The translations under genes were made by a program, and so were the position numbers. Below the pieces are notes generated by a model. It saw nothing but the letters and a program-made list of their open reading frames with translations, did not search any database and was not told the origin of the DNA. Source: Mayamaea pseudoterrestris (Eukaryota; Bacillariophyta; Bacillariophyceae; Sellaphorales; Sellaphoraceae). Taken from it: DNA of 64,000 bases. Below are positions 10,479-21,494 of the stretch, piece after piece. The first letter of the stretch is position 1. Each line of letters begins with the position of its first letter. Location of the stretch: the NCBI GenBank assembly GCA_027923505.1, contig BROI01000006.1:620001-684000 (forward strand). The letters are read 5' to 3'.

Positions 10479-11158
10479 TATCACTTGAAAATGCACGTGT
10501 TTATCGACTATAATGGCGACGAGGCGTAACTGCAGGATAGTGTGACTAGGTTGATTGAAAATCCCGGATTGTTCCGTGGATGAGCGTCGCGCGGAAGCCA
10601 AGGAATCGTGTGAAGTGACCGAATTTTAAAGTGACCTAAGTAGCCATCGTCAACGGACATCTTTTCGTCGAGCATGCAGGGTCATTCGAACTATCTTTCG
10701 TGCGTCTTTCGAATTCTCATGAACGTCAGTCCAGTTCTTGGCCTTGTCCTTGACCCTGCTGGATCGGCGAATCGCATGTTCAAATCCTAGGACGAAGAAT
10801 CGGCAAGGTTCCACAGTTGACGTCGCAGAGCCAATGCGAGACGAAGGTAGTCCTCCATGGCGGTAGCTAACAACAATGATGATAGTTGCTGATCTCGTCA
10901 ACTTTCCAAGTACTGAAAATAGTTGATTAGAATGCATTAGGTAGCGTATAGAGCACGTGGGTTTTATCATTTTTATAAAGTATTCTAGGACAAAGGTCGG
11001 TTCATTGCTCAACAGAGCAAGCGTAACAGAAAGCACATCAATCACAAATAATAGGCTAGAGTCGAAGACATCCAGCAACAGTAACACGCTGTCACAGTAA
11101 ACATGAAACAGAAAGAGCGCGCGCAGCAGACGGTAGCGCAGCGCCAAGCATATTGCTT
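10479..11158. other. Intergenic spacer
   Basis: Lies between two minus-strand genes and probably holds the 3' region of the DUF6824 gene and the promoter of the secreted protein gene. A minus-strand open frame at 10650-11180 is hydrophobic in part but overlaps the end of the DUF6824 gene and matches no family. Nothing else seen. Confidence 0.5.
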
Positions 11159-11971
11159 TTAAAGGGGAACAGTCACCCACTCGTCGGGGATTTCTCCCAC
11201 CGCATTCAGCAGCGTCGGGTCGTTCATCAGCGACTCGAAATCCTCGCTGCGGAGCGAGTCAAAGTCGTGGCGCGACATGACAACTGGTCCCGGATAAGCA
11301 AACGGGTGGTGCTGCTGGACATTGTACTCCCCCATGTTCTTCAAAATCAACTGCTGGCGCTCAAAGATAAACGGCTCGGTAGTATTCGCAGCAGTCGTCT
11401 GCTTCCAGTCAATTGGCTCCAAATCTTCCGGGAGCAGCGTAATGCTGTTGCTGCGCGTCACCAATGGAGACGGCGAGCGAGTGCGAAGACTTGGCTGTGC
11501 CGAGGAACCGTCAAGAACGTTCCACGAAACCTGGCGGCGATGGCTCTTTTTGCTGCTGCTGTACGTGGCAGCCGCCAATGACTTTCGGACTCCTTGGATG
11601 GAAGCGCTGGTATTGCTGCATGCGCCGCTCGACTTGGCGGCGAAACGAAGAGCATGTGACGTTTTATCACGAGCGACTTGGTCGCTAATCTCGTTCCAGC
11701 CTTGGCCACACCGAGAAGGCTGGAGAAAGCGAGCATTGTATTTTTGCTGCAATGTCGTGACAATCTCCTTGGTGACTTGCATCTTGGACTGCTTCGTCAC
11801 GACCTTGGCGTATACTGGCGCGTAGGAGACAATCATATCGCGGAAAACGGCGTTCCCTTGATGACGAGCAAACGTCTTGTCTTTGCCACATAAAATGTCC
11901 GTGGATGTAGGATTCGAGATGAGCGATTGATCAATGCTATTCTTGCGCATGTTATTGTTAATGATTGCCAT
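11159..11971 (-). CDS. DUF6824-domain protein
   Basis: Intronless, 270 residues. The start at 11971 (ACCATGG, strong context) is preferred over an upstream non-ATG extension. Residues about 22-108 form the DUF6824 domain: DILCGKDKTFARHQGN, FRDMIVSYAPVYA, and GWNEISDQVARDKTSHALR, which matches the usual 'DVLCGRG...HPGN..FR...YKP.Y' and 'W.E.SD..AR.K.SHALR' pattern. This domain is abundant in diatoms and its biochemical role is not established; a nuclear regulatory function has been suggested by its basic nature. The domain here has LCGKDK instead of the common LCGRG. The tail is Ser-rich and disordered. It is divergent from the Claspin-like gene about 1 kb away. Confidence 0.8.
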   Translation of the reverse strand: MAIINNNMRKNSIDQSLISNPTSTDILCGKDKTFARHQGNAVFRDMIVSYAPVYAKVVTKQSKMQVTKEIVTTLQQKYNARFLQPSRCGQGWNEISDQVARDKTSHALRFAAKSSGACSNTSASIQGVRKSLAAATYSSSKKSHRRQVSWNVLDGSSAQPSLRTRSPSPLVTRSNSITLLPEDLEPIDWKQTTAANTTEPFIFERQQLILKNMGEYNVQQHHPFAYPGPVVMSRHDFDSLRSEDFESLMNDPTLLNAVGEIPDEWVTVPL

Positions 11972-12967
11972 GGTTGGTAAAATTGTATGAGTGAAAAGAG
12001 TCAATGAGCGTGATAGCTTTTGACTGTCTTTGGATTGAGATTTGTGATGAGAAGTCGCGTGCTTTCGCGAGCTACCGTTGCATGCGGCGAGCTATCGTGG
12101 AAATGGGCGCAGACAAGGTCACGTAGGGTTAAGGATAGTATCACGAATGAAAAACGGCATTGGGCAAGATCATTTGATTGGCTAGAGCACGATTTTCTTA
12201 GTCGCGCAGAATGCTTTGCCGGCTCCCGTTGATTCGTGGTTCGAAACATTTAGCTAAGGAATCCGGCCGAAACCTTGCCAAACGCGCATGGCGATCACGC
12301 GTGACAAGTGGCAAGTTCGGCGATGGAATCGGGCGTGTCAGAACATCCCGCAGACGGGTCAAGTACGCGTAGTATGCTACCGCAAGCTTGTGCAGCCTTA
12401 TACGTTTCGTCCAATCCAGAGATACATGTTATAGGCCAGGCTATTTAGTCACTGCAAGTGCATCCTCATTCCCGTCGAGGCAAATTATGATCAAGCATAG
12501 TTCATGTATGGTTCGTGGCAACATACTGTCATCACCTCGCTACGTCGGACGTAGTACATGGCTGTGCCCCGGTAGGCTCAAGTTGCTGGAGATTTAAAAG
12601 GAAGTTTGAATGAAAGGTTAAACATGCCGGCTGCGTCATCGCGGCTCTTTACGGCCGCATCTGCCATAAGCGGGGGAAGAACCTGCATGCGAGAAAGTAC
12701 GGAACCGTTACATTGACTGGCATCATCTACTTCCCGCGCGAAGAAGCTGCGCTGTCGACCAAGGCCTTCCATTTACGCATGCGCAATCCACCGCAGCAAA
12801 TTAAGTTATATCTATATAAGATGCGCTTGACAGTTAGATGTATCTATATAAGATGCCCTTGACATACATATACAAACCATCTTTATGCAGTCTACGGTAG
12901 TTCCCGGTTGAAGGCTTGCAAATCGAAGGCGACTTGCCTTGGCTAGTGCGTGTCGCACCGATACACA
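11972..12967. other. Divergent promoter region between DUF6824 and Claspin-like genes
   Basis: About 1 kb with no convincing coding frame; frames at 12001-12249 and 12388-12597 lack family signatures. Near the right edge is a duplicated TATA-like element (12809-12864), listed separately. Confidence 0.5.
12809..12864 (+). promoter_or_regulatory. Tandem duplicated TATA-like element
   Basis: A 24-bp unit beginning TATCTATATAAGATG occurs at 12809-12832 and again at 12841-12864 with one mismatch, 32 bp apart. Each copy contains TATATAAG. It lies about 105-160 bp upstream of the Claspin-like ATG, so it could supply alternative transcription starts. The promoter role is inferred. Confidence 0.45.
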
Positions 12968-15900
12968 ATGTGGCGCGCATCGCCGCGCCTGTCGGACATT
13001 CGAGCCGATGAACGCTCTCTCCGAAAGCAAACGAGTGCATCCAATCCATCACTGCACAAACCTTCGGCTATGACAGCCAGCAGCGACTTGCTTGCCACTA
13101 CAATGGACAATGAGAATACTGAAAATGTAGCCGAAACGACGGCCTACTCGTCGTTTCTGGGAGGCCGGCGTCGGGGAGCATTTGGGCGTTCCAAGCATGA
13201 AAATGACGACGAGGGACCCCATGACGGCAATGACAAGACTGCGGCTCCATCAATTATTGCTGCCTCTGCAATGGAAGACGAATCAAGCACAATGCTGCCA
13301 GTCGGTGAGACGCAAACACCAAGGACGGATCTCTTTGACCTTGATGACGAGAGCAATGATGGCGAGAATGAGTTTGAAAGCGATTTGGACGAGCCGAGTC
13401 AAGAGTTGTCGACTGTTGCACCTCGCCGTCAAACAGACGACCATGATGTCATGATGGACACTGAAGCATTGTCTCAGGATGATAACGCGGATGACGAAGA
13501 AGCTTTTGCGGCTGAGCAGCAGTCGAATAATCATCATCATAATGCTGCTGACACAAACACCAGCGACAATGATGACGATGATGATGATGCGCCTCCGACG
13601 GAACCCAAGGAACTATCGCTTGAATCCATCATCCAAAGCACCGACGAGCTCTTTGCCGGTATTGAAGACAAATTTGCCGTCACGGTCAAGGATGTCTTGT
13701 TGGCGCTCCAGGATGAGTATCAGCTCAAGCAAGCCTTGTCCAAGGACATGAGGAGTGCTGTTCGAAGTCGTCTGGTTGAGCTCATTCAACTTGAGCAGCA
13801 GCAGGAAGCAGAATCTGATGCTGACGATGAAAGCGCAGTTGGTACCGCTGATGACAGTGAAGACGACGACATAGACGACGAATTGATGTCGAAACAAAAG
13901 ACATCTCGCACCAAGTCGGGACCATCGCGTCCCAACGCTCGCGCATTGCGCAAAACTAAGGCATCCGCCATGCGCATCCACGCCGCGCAGCTCCGCAAGC
14001 GTCGCATGGAGGAATTAAAGGTGCGCAACGAGGAGCTTCAGGCGGCCGAAAATGTGCAAGACCAGGAGCGATCCGATCGCATTGCCGCAAAGTTTGAAAC
14101 AAATACGGACGAGCTTCGTTTGCAGCGGCTCGAGCAGAAATTGGGGTTATTGCAAAAGTTGGATCGGAAGCGAGTCAATATTATTGTGCAGCAGCAAAAA
14201 CTTGTTGTCAAGGATAAAGTCCAGCCGGCGGAACAAGTAGCTGGCAATGCTCCGATCGAGGAGGAAGAATCATCGGAGGATGATGACGACATGGAACTCG
14301 AATTAGTGGGAGCAAGGACAACCTCGACATTGCGACAATACCACAAGTCTTCCGCCCTTTCACTCTTGGATATGATGGCGAAACCGCATAGCGCGGTCGC
14401 CAAGCAATACATGGAGCGTCACCATTCATCCAAACCCAAAAAGCCAGTCAGTCATCGTTCTCCCGGAAAGAGTATGAATGCACGCGCTGCTCTCAAAAAC
14501 AAGCTTCGGTCCAAATCAACGAAAATGGGCAACGCTTGGCTAGCTCGAGAACTTGGATACAAGACGGAGGAGGAGCATCTCAAAGACTGCTTGGTTGTTG
14601 AGGAGCGCAAGCGAGTACGCGCACTAAAGCTGGAGGAGGAGCGCATCAAGCTCAACGAATTTCGCCGCGAGCGTATGTTGGCGGACGGGTATGATGAAGA
14701 GGAAGACGAGAAAGAGCACGAGAATAGTGGCGGTATAGTTGCTGACAGCGACGCAGCAAAGGGTGACGATCAGTTTGATGCCGACGATGAAGAGGAAGAC
14801 GAGGAAATGGCCATGGCCAGGGAAATTGAGCAAGAAGAGGCTACACAAGAGAGTGGGAATGAAAGCATGGAACCAGTCATTGACGATAGTTCATCAGTCG
14901 CTGAAGGCAATGCCATTTTTCCCGCTCCCAAAGTTGAGCCTCAGCCTGGCGTCGTTCCGCTCGCTGAAAATCCCACTATTGACCAGAAATCATTGGAAGA
15001 TTCGAATGACGCCAATATGAATGCTCCAGCGGCGCAGGACGCAGCGCTTTCGTTGGAGCCAACGTCGCCTTCCTTAAGTCGTTTTGTCTCGGAAAGTTCG
15101 GCCGCACCCCATGATGCTATTATACCAGCAAATAACGAGCAAGACGACTGGAATGATTCTAATATGGAAACTACTGAAGATGTGAAAGCAATTGAAGGAG
15201 AACCTGAAAAGCCAAAAGGGCCACGAAACAGTGGTTGGCAAGCTGTGCTCAGGAAGGAAGCTGAACAAATGAAAAAGTTGAAGAGACGCAAAGGCGCCGG
15301 CTTGGTGGAAGACGAGGCTGACGAAGAAGAGGAAGAAGAGGTTGCTGGACTTGAAGACTTTGGTTTCACTGTCAAGAAGAAAAAGGATGACGACGACGAT
15401 GAACGAGTTGACGATGAAATCAACGAGGACGATCTTGAACATGTTGTGGACGACTTGTCCGATAACGAAGGCGACGAAGACGCGGGAGAGCAAGCGCGCA
15501 AACTCCAAGAGAAGAAGGAAGAGAAGGAACGCCACAAGGAAATGATGCGCCGTATGCGCGACGGCTACGATGGTAGAAGGGGTGGAATTGCTGTCGGTGG
15601 AGCAGGTGCTCGAGGTATGCATCGCTTTGACCAGTTGGTGGCGGCAGACAATAGAGAAGACGCCAAGCGGCTCGGTCTATTAAATGATGATGAGCTGGAT
15701 AGTGACGACGAGGAAGGAGACGAAAAGAATGCTCCTGACGACGAGGAAGACGAAGTTGCTCTTTTAGATAAGATGCTGAAGGATCGTTTCCTGCATCGTA
15801 GCTCCGAGCTGGACCTGGAAGAAAACTTCTCCGACGACGAAGACAATGCGGCCGAGGATGATATCGCAGCTGGTGGCACTGGTAACCAAGATGAAGAGGA

Positions 15901-16530
15901 AGAGAAGGAACAAGAGCGCCTAGCTAAGCGCTTTGCCAAGCGAGCCCGCATGCAACGTTTAATGGAACTGCATGGCCAAGACGAAGAATTCTCACAAAAT
16001 CGCTTGCTCGAAGAAGACACAATGCTAAAAGATGAACTAAGTCAGATGAAGGTAAGTCTAAGTTGTTTTTTCGTTCGCTACTAAATTCGTCCCGCGCTCA
16101 CGCATCTTCACTTCCCCAGACTGGTCTGGCAAGGAAGCGAAATCAAACTACGTCAATCCATTCAACCACTGTTTCTCTGATGAACACCAAAAAGCAGAAA
16201 ACCGCTGGTCTATTTGGACAAAGCGTTCTGGCCAAGAGCAGCTTGGCCACTGCTTTGCAGGCCAGTCGCCCCGGTTCCAAGTCCCGCACCAGCTTTTTGC
16301 GCGCTGGCTCCACGGTAAGCGGTGGCAATGACGCAACCGCCTCTTTCCAAAAGAGCATTGCATTCAAAAATGTCATTTTCCATTCAAATGACAGTCGCAG
16401 CAACATGTCATCGTCTCTTGGAGTTGGCAAGACTTTCGCGGCTGCGTCCAAGACGAGCAATCGACCAACCAAGTCGAATCCGGGAACCTCCTTGTGGGCC
16501 AAGGCCGTGAGTGGTTTCCAGAGGACCTGA
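12968..16530 (+). CDS. Claspin/Mrc1-like DNA replication checkpoint mediator
   Basis: Exons 12968-16051 and 16120-16530 join at phase 0 (AAG/GTAAGT...CCCCAG/ACT) to give 1164 residues. The start is the first ATG; the frame extends to 12950 only through GTG. The protein is highly acidic with Asp/Glu runs and basic helical blocks. The segment beginning NSGWQAVLRKEAEQMKKLK (about residue 753), followed by a Glu run and GLEDFGF, resembles the MRC1-like domain. Several Ser/Thr-Gln dipeptides could be ATR/Mec1 targets. The Claspin family travels with the replisome and activates Chk1/Rad53 on stalled forks. The C-terminal exon is basic and Ser/Thr-rich. Sequence is low-complexity, so the call rests on the MRC1-like block and overall architecture. 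Confidence 0.68.
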
Positions 16531-16861
16531 TGAATGACGTCATTAAGATTTAACTTATCAATAGTCGTCGTCTTATAGAAAGGAACATGCATGTACATAC
16601 CGTCAGTTCATGGTGAAATAAATCTATCAGTACCGGTAGCTAAAGATGATCCGTTATTCGGGTCGACAGCCGCGCGCGCAAGCCTTGCTTGACGTTTCGA
16701 AGCGCTCGGGTTTGAAAAACTTGTCACACGAGACAGATGCCATCTCCAAATCCATCACTGATCCTTCCTTCCTCGGTCGAAGTCGACTCTCTTGATTGCC
16801 TTCTGTTAAACTTGGCAAACGCTGTTAAAAGATTATAGAAATACAAAGACGAGGCGTTACA
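16531..16861. other. Intergenic spacer
   Basis: Short region between two plus-strand genes, with a candidate poly(A) signal AATAAA at about 16616 and a GTACCGGTAGCT site at 16630-16641. No gene seen. Confidence 0.5.
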
Positions 16862-19800
16862 ATGGCTCCTAGACTCGAGCTACGACGGCGGTGCAGCTTG
16901 TCGACAGGCACTCTTCTACTGCTGTCGCTCGGCTTGCCGTGGCGATCAAAATCGTTCCAGCAGCCCTCGCAACCACTTCAACGGCGACGAATACGTAGTC
17001 TGTCAACATTAAATGTACACATGTTTGATCCCTTCCAAGGAGCTTCGCGATATGTTGCTTCGGAAGAGGTCGACGACGCCGAGACGGATGACAGTGTCGG
17101 CGTTGCTGCTTCTAATAAAGCTGTAACTACTAGTAGCAATGGCGCGACAGATCGTAGCCATGGTTCCAACAGGTCGTGGAGTCATGGTGCTGCATCCTCG
17201 TCGAGCAGTCACAGTGGGTCCGTGTACATTGGAGGTGCGAACGAAACCACTGCCTCGAGCCATGGACTGGAACGCAGCAATCTTATCAATGCGGACGCCA
17301 TTTCAAATCTTGGATCAGCAGTCGCTGGAGGCGGCTCTAACGGCAGTATGCTTAGCAATGAAGCAACTTCTCGAAAATCCTACGCTAGCGAAGCAGTAAA
17401 GAGTGGCGATAAAGCGGCTAATCTACAAGTTCTTGGTTCGGTTCCTTCAATGCGCGATTTATACAATCGCATTGGTTTGCTGCAGCGAGAAATAAAGGCA
17501 AGAAATGCCGAAGTGCAAGGAACAGTAACAAAGTTATCAAATGCAACTGTCAAGGTTGCCTCTCGATTGCAGTCGTCGACGGAAAATGTTCATCAGATTG
17601 TCAGCGAGTTAAAACTTAAGGCCGAGGCAGCACAAAAGGACGTTAGACTAAAGGATGAGGCAGTCCAACGTGTCCAGCGAGAGTTTGATCGATTAGAAGA
17701 GTCTACAAGCGCAAAACTGCGCCTATTGACCGAGCAGTTGCAGGATCAAAAGTTCAAGTCGCACGAATCACAAGTTGCGGCGCAGCAAAAAGCGAACGAC
17801 GAGCAGGCAAAGCTGCGAACGAGTATAAAAATATTGGAAGAGAAGTTGGCACAGCAAGCTAATGCAACCACGATACAGACGCAGCGAGCGGATGAGTATC
17901 TACAAGAGCGACTTGCAGTGGAGCGCGAGTTGAAAACGACAAAGGAGGCATTGCAGGCCAGTGTTTCTGATTTGGAAACCCGACTGAGCCAACTCAAAGT
18001 GAAACATGAGAAAGAGCAGTCGCAATTCGAGAAAACACGCCAAGAGGAACTGCAGAGTTTACGCAATGATCTCGAAAAGGTCGTCCGCGAAGCCAATGAA
18101 AGCAAAACATCGCTTGAAAACGAGCTCAAGGCAAAGGATTCTGAGCATAAGCAGTTCATGCAGCAGCTGCATACTCAGAGCGCTGAAAAAGAAAAGACAA
18201 TGAATGAAAAGCTCCAGCACTTTGCCAACGAGCTTCAGCGCGTCATGTCGGAATCGCAAGAGCGTCTCGCGGCAGAGACTGAGAAGACTGTCAGCGAGCG
18301 TCAAAAACTTTTGGATGAAATTCAAAAGAAGGAGGAAGAGCTGAAGAATGAGTCGGCAAAGGTCTCAAATCTTGATTCCAAAATCAGCGATTACGATAAT
18401 AAGACGCGCAAGCTGGAAAGCACTCTGAGTACACTCAAGACTGAGCACGAGCAATTGTTGGCCGACACGAAGAAACGTGTTGAAGAGCTGAAGCAGACTC
18501 ACCTAGGCGAGCGCAACGAATTGGAGTCAAAGCTTTTTTTAGCCAAGGACGAAGCAAGCCGCTTGACTGAAAAGAATATCGAGCTGACGCGTGACATTGA
18601 AGATTTAGAGCAAAAATTGAAACAGCAGCAGGAAAGATCTCGAACTTTGCTGGAGGAGGCACGCTTTGCTACTGCACAAGTCACGGATGAATTGCAGTTC
18701 CAAATAAAGGCAGCGCAAAATGAGCTAACCGAGCAAATCAAACTGAACGAGGAAATGAAAGAACGAGAACAGAAACATTTTGTGCGGATTGCTGACCTTG
18801 GTGGCGAGCTATCCGCTTTAAAGAACAAGTTTGCACGCGAGCTAGCCTTATGGGAGAGCCGGTACAAGTCAATGCATGAGGCTCAATCTGCCGAACGTGT
18901 TGTAGCCAACACCACTCTCGCACAAATAACGAGAGAGGCGGCAACGAATTATTCGCGAGCTGTCCAGGAAGCGAAACAACAACAAGCTACGTTGGAGCAA
19001 CAGTTGCTCGCAAAAGATTCTGCTATTATTGATCTCAAGGCTCAACAGAACATGACAGTGCAAGAATTGAACGCGAAGATTGAGTCAGCGAAAACTGATT
19101 TGAATCGAACAAAGTTAGAGGCGGAAACTACACTTGCAACTGAGCAGCGAGAGGCAGCTGAGAAGCTTTCGTCTCTTCAGTGCCAGATTGATGCGAAGGA
19201 GGCTCTCGTTGTCGAATTGTCGCACGTGAAGCGGAAATTGGAGACGGAGAATCAGAAACAAGTGGCTACTCGAATCAAACTGGAAGAAGAGCTTGCTCTG
19301 ATGAAAACTCGTTATGCTCAAGAAGTGCGTCGTTCGGCTGAGCGGATAGATACGCTCCGGGGGGACTTGACAAAGCAGGTGGAAGACCATCGACGTACGA
19401 TAGCAAAGCGGGAAGCTGAAATGGAGCTAGCAGTTCAACGGCACACCCAGGAAATAGAGCGGCAAAAGGACTTAGCAAGTAAGGACCTGGCGACAAAGGA
19501 TTCCGAGCATCGACAGGTGCTACAGCAGTTGCAGCAATCATCAGCACAAAAGCAAACGGAGCTCATGGACCAGATACAGCTCTTAAACAACACCCTGGCG
19601 CATTTAAGGAACGAAACGGAAAGTAGGTTGACCCTGGCAGCGGAAGCTTCACTTGCGCAGCAACACGATCTGCGCTATCAAATATTGCGAAAGGAGGAGG
19701 AGGTTCGTGCTCATCTTCGAACGATACACCAATCTAACATTGCAGTCGAGCAGGCCCGTGCACGGCAACGGTCCACGCATGATGAATTCCTAGCGTTAAA

Positions 19801-21433
19801 AAGCAAATACAAGTCTTTAAAGGCGGAGTGGGAAGGGAAATACGAAGCTTTAGAGGATAATCGCCGGAAGGAACAACAAGACTTTCAGTCGGAAACGACG
19901 CGGCGCGAGGCTGAGGCTCAAACAAAGGTTGATAGCACTCTTGAACATCTGAGGGGGAAGGAGGCAGAGTTTATGCGCTGCTTGAAGTCGATGGACCGCG
20001 ACTATCGTCAGAAGTTGAGTGACCTGCATCAGCAATACCAAAACCGGGAGAAAGATCTTGCCAGTAGAATCGAAGTCGAGAAAACGAAGCTTGAGGAGGC
20101 TATGAAGTCGGCAGAATCCGCGTTGAAGTCTGAGCGACTGATGTTTCAAGAGAAGGAGATCGCTTTGCAAACGGCTCTTGACGAAAAAGTTGAGGCCGTT
20201 CGCCTAACATCTCAGACATTAAAGGACCTCAGAGACAAACAAACTACACAGGAAGAATTAGTGCAACGATTAGAAAAAGATCTTGGTCGATTGAAGGCCG
20301 AGCATGCAAGTGCAATAGATCAATGGACTGAGCGGTGTAAAGTACTCGAAGAGAAGGCGCAAGCAATGCAGGTTGTCCATCAAGCTGAGCTTCATAAGAA
20401 GGACGAAGAAGTAAAACGTGCGGTCAACGACGCCCAAGCCAAGGTGGAGAGGATACGAGTTAATACGGAATTGGCAACCAAAGCTAGAGACGCTATCTAT
20501 GATCAAAAGGTTACAAATATGCAGGCTTCTCTCAAGGCCGCTGAGCTTGAACTAGAGGGCCGAGTTGGCCAACTTCAGATGTCTGATAGCGAGGCAAAAC
20601 AGAAACATGCGGAGCTTCTGGAGAAGTTTAAAGAGAAAGAGAAGGAGTTAAATGATCAGCTGGCTCAAACAAAGGAACAAATGGCCGAGGGTGTCAAACT
20701 GCGGCAGGCGCAATCGGATTTGGAAGCGATGTTAAAATCGCTGACGAAGGAGCAAGAGACCACAATCGCCGATTGGATATCAAAGTATAACTTATTGGAG
20801 GACTCTCTTGCCAATGTACAACAAGCTAATGCTGAGGCACTGTCACGCAAGGAATCGGAATGGAAAGGTCGCATGGATGCCGCAGTCGCTGCCTTTGCCG
20901 AGGAGAAGAGAGTCCTAGAGACAGCTCTGAGTCACAAGGCCAAGTTGCTTAGTCAAAATGCAATATCACTGAAAGAGGCGTCGTTGCAAAAGGAGAAGGA
21001 CCTGAAGAGTAGATTACAAGCTATCACTGATGAGTTTCAACGATACAAGTTTTCGTCTCATCAGGCCCTCATGGAAGCCCAGCGCCAAGCAAAAGCGTCA
21101 ACTGCAGATACTGCAATCCATGATGAAGCCAAAACAGACTCGAGCTCCCTTGAGCATATTCGGTTTGATCTGTCGAAGCTTCTCGTCAAGAAGGAAGTGG
21201 AAATAATGCGGAAACAAGCCGATGGCGAAACACATCAATCATCGTCAAGCGAGCAGCAACAAGTTCCGCGAAAAAGAAAAAAGCCCGATCGAGAAAAACC
21301 CAAGCCTCTTATAAAACAAAAGCGAAAGTCGATTAGGGAACGACTGGCTGCCATCTTTTTTAGGTCGCCAGATGAATCGTCGTCGACGTCGCGACAAGCA
21401 AATGCCGACAAGGAGCTTTCCTATCGACGGTAG
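16862..21433 (+). CDS. Giant coiled-coil protein with N-terminal signal sequence
   Basis: Intronless, 1523 residues. The N-terminus has a basic patch and a hydrophobic core (TGTLLLLSLGLPW, about residues 16-28), then KSFQQP, so a secretory or plastid presequence is plausible. Residues 50-190 are Ser/Gly/Asn-rich; about 195-1410 is almost continuous Glu/Lys/Gln-rich heptad coiled coil without transmembrane segments; the last 70 residues are very basic (PRKRKKPDREKPKP) and end in a short amphipathic stretch. A degenerate block, x-L/E-W-x2-3-R/K-Y/C, recurs near residues 664, 814 (Met for Trp), 990, 1155 and 1305, and KDSEH blocks recur near 425 and 879, which suggests growth by internal duplication. 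No family is recognised. Tethering or scaffolding is a guess based on shape alone. Confidence 0.8.
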   Translation: MAPRLELRRRCSLSTGTLLLLSLGLPWRSKSFQQPSQPLQRRRIRSLSTLNVHMFDPFQGASRYVASEEVDDAETDDSVGVAASNKAVTTSSNGATDRSHGSNRSWSHGAASSSSSHSGSVYIGGANETTASSHGLERSNLINADAISNLGSAVAGGGSNGSMLSNEATSRKSYASEAVKSGDKAANLQVLGSVPSMRDLYNRIGLLQREIKARNAEVQGTVTKLSNATVKVASRLQSSTENVHQIVSELKLKAEAAQKDVRLKDEAVQRVQREFDRLEESTSAKLRLLTEQLQDQKFKSHESQVAAQQKANDEQAKLRTSIKILEEKLAQQANATTIQTQRADEYLQERLAVERELKTTKEALQASVSDLETRLSQLKVKHEKEQSQFEKTRQEELQSLRNDLEKVVREANESKTSLENELKAKDSEHKQFMQQLHTQSAEKEKTMNEKLQHFANELQRVMSESQERLAAETEKTVSERQKLLDEIQKKEEELKNESAKVSNLDSKISDYDNKTRKLESTLSTLKTEHEQLLADTKKRVEELKQTHLGERNELESKLFLAKDEASRLTEKNIELTRDIEDLEQKLKQQQERSRTLLEEARFATAQVTDELQFQIKAAQNELTEQIKLNEEMKEREQKHFVRIADLGGELSALKNKFARELALWESRYKSMHEAQSAERVVANTTLAQITREAATNYSRAVQEAKQQQATLEQQLLAKDSAIIDLKAQQNMTVQELNAKIESAKTDLNRTKLEAETTLATEQREAAEKLSSLQCQIDAKEALVVELSHVKRKLETENQKQVATRIKLEEELALMKTRYAQEVRRSAERIDTLRGDLTKQVEDHRRTIAKREAEMELAVQRHTQEIERQKDLASKDLATKDSEHRQVLQQLQQSSAQKQTELMDQIQLLNNTLAHLRNETESRLTLAAEASLAQQHDLRYQILRKEEEVRAHLRTIHQSNIAVEQARARQRSTHDEFLALKSKYKSLKAEWEGKYEALEDNRRKEQQDFQSETTRREAEAQTKVDSTLEHLRGKEAEFMRCLKSMDRDYRQKLSDLHQQYQNREKDLASRIEVEKTKLEEAMKSAESALKSERLMFQEKEIALQTALDEKVEAVRLTSQTLKDLRDKQTTQEELVQRLEKDLGRLKAEHASAIDQWTERCKVLEEKAQAMQVVHQAELHKKDEEVKRAVNDAQAKVERIRVNTELATKARDAIYDQKVTNMQASLKAAELELEGRVGQLQMSDSEAKQKHAELLEKFKEKEKELNDQLAQTKEQMAEGVKLRQAQSDLEAMLKSLTKEQETTIADWISKYNLLEDSLANVQQANAEALSRKESEWKGRMDAAVAAFAEEKRVLETALSHKAKLLSQNAISLKEASLQKEKDLKSRLQAITDEFQRYKFSSHQALMEAQRQAKASTADTAIHDEAKTDSSSLEHIRFDLSKLLVKKEVEIMRKQADGETHQSSSSEQQQVPRKRKKPDREKPKPLIKQKRKSIRERLAAIFFRSPDESSSTSRQANADKELSYRR

Positions 21434-21494
21434 TAAATGTGCATAAATAAGCTTTGATCAAGTTACTCTCTGTAACAAGAAACGACATTTTATA

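Noticed and set aside
10650-11180. Minus-strand frame of 176 codons with hydrophobic segments
   Set aside because: It overlaps the 3' end of the DUF6824 gene on the same strand and matches no family; more likely 3' untranslated sequence.
12950-12967. Longer Claspin-like start six codons upstream
   Set aside because: It begins at GTG. The first ATG at 12968 is the plausible nuclear start. The same reasoning moved the starts of the genes at 8153, 10478, 11971, 30049, 50237, 50668, 56876 and 61315.
13283-16020. Long antisense Ser-rich and Leu-rich frames opposite the Claspin-like gene
   Set aside because: They are the expected antisense reading of Asp/Glu/Lys-rich codons and carry no independent signature.
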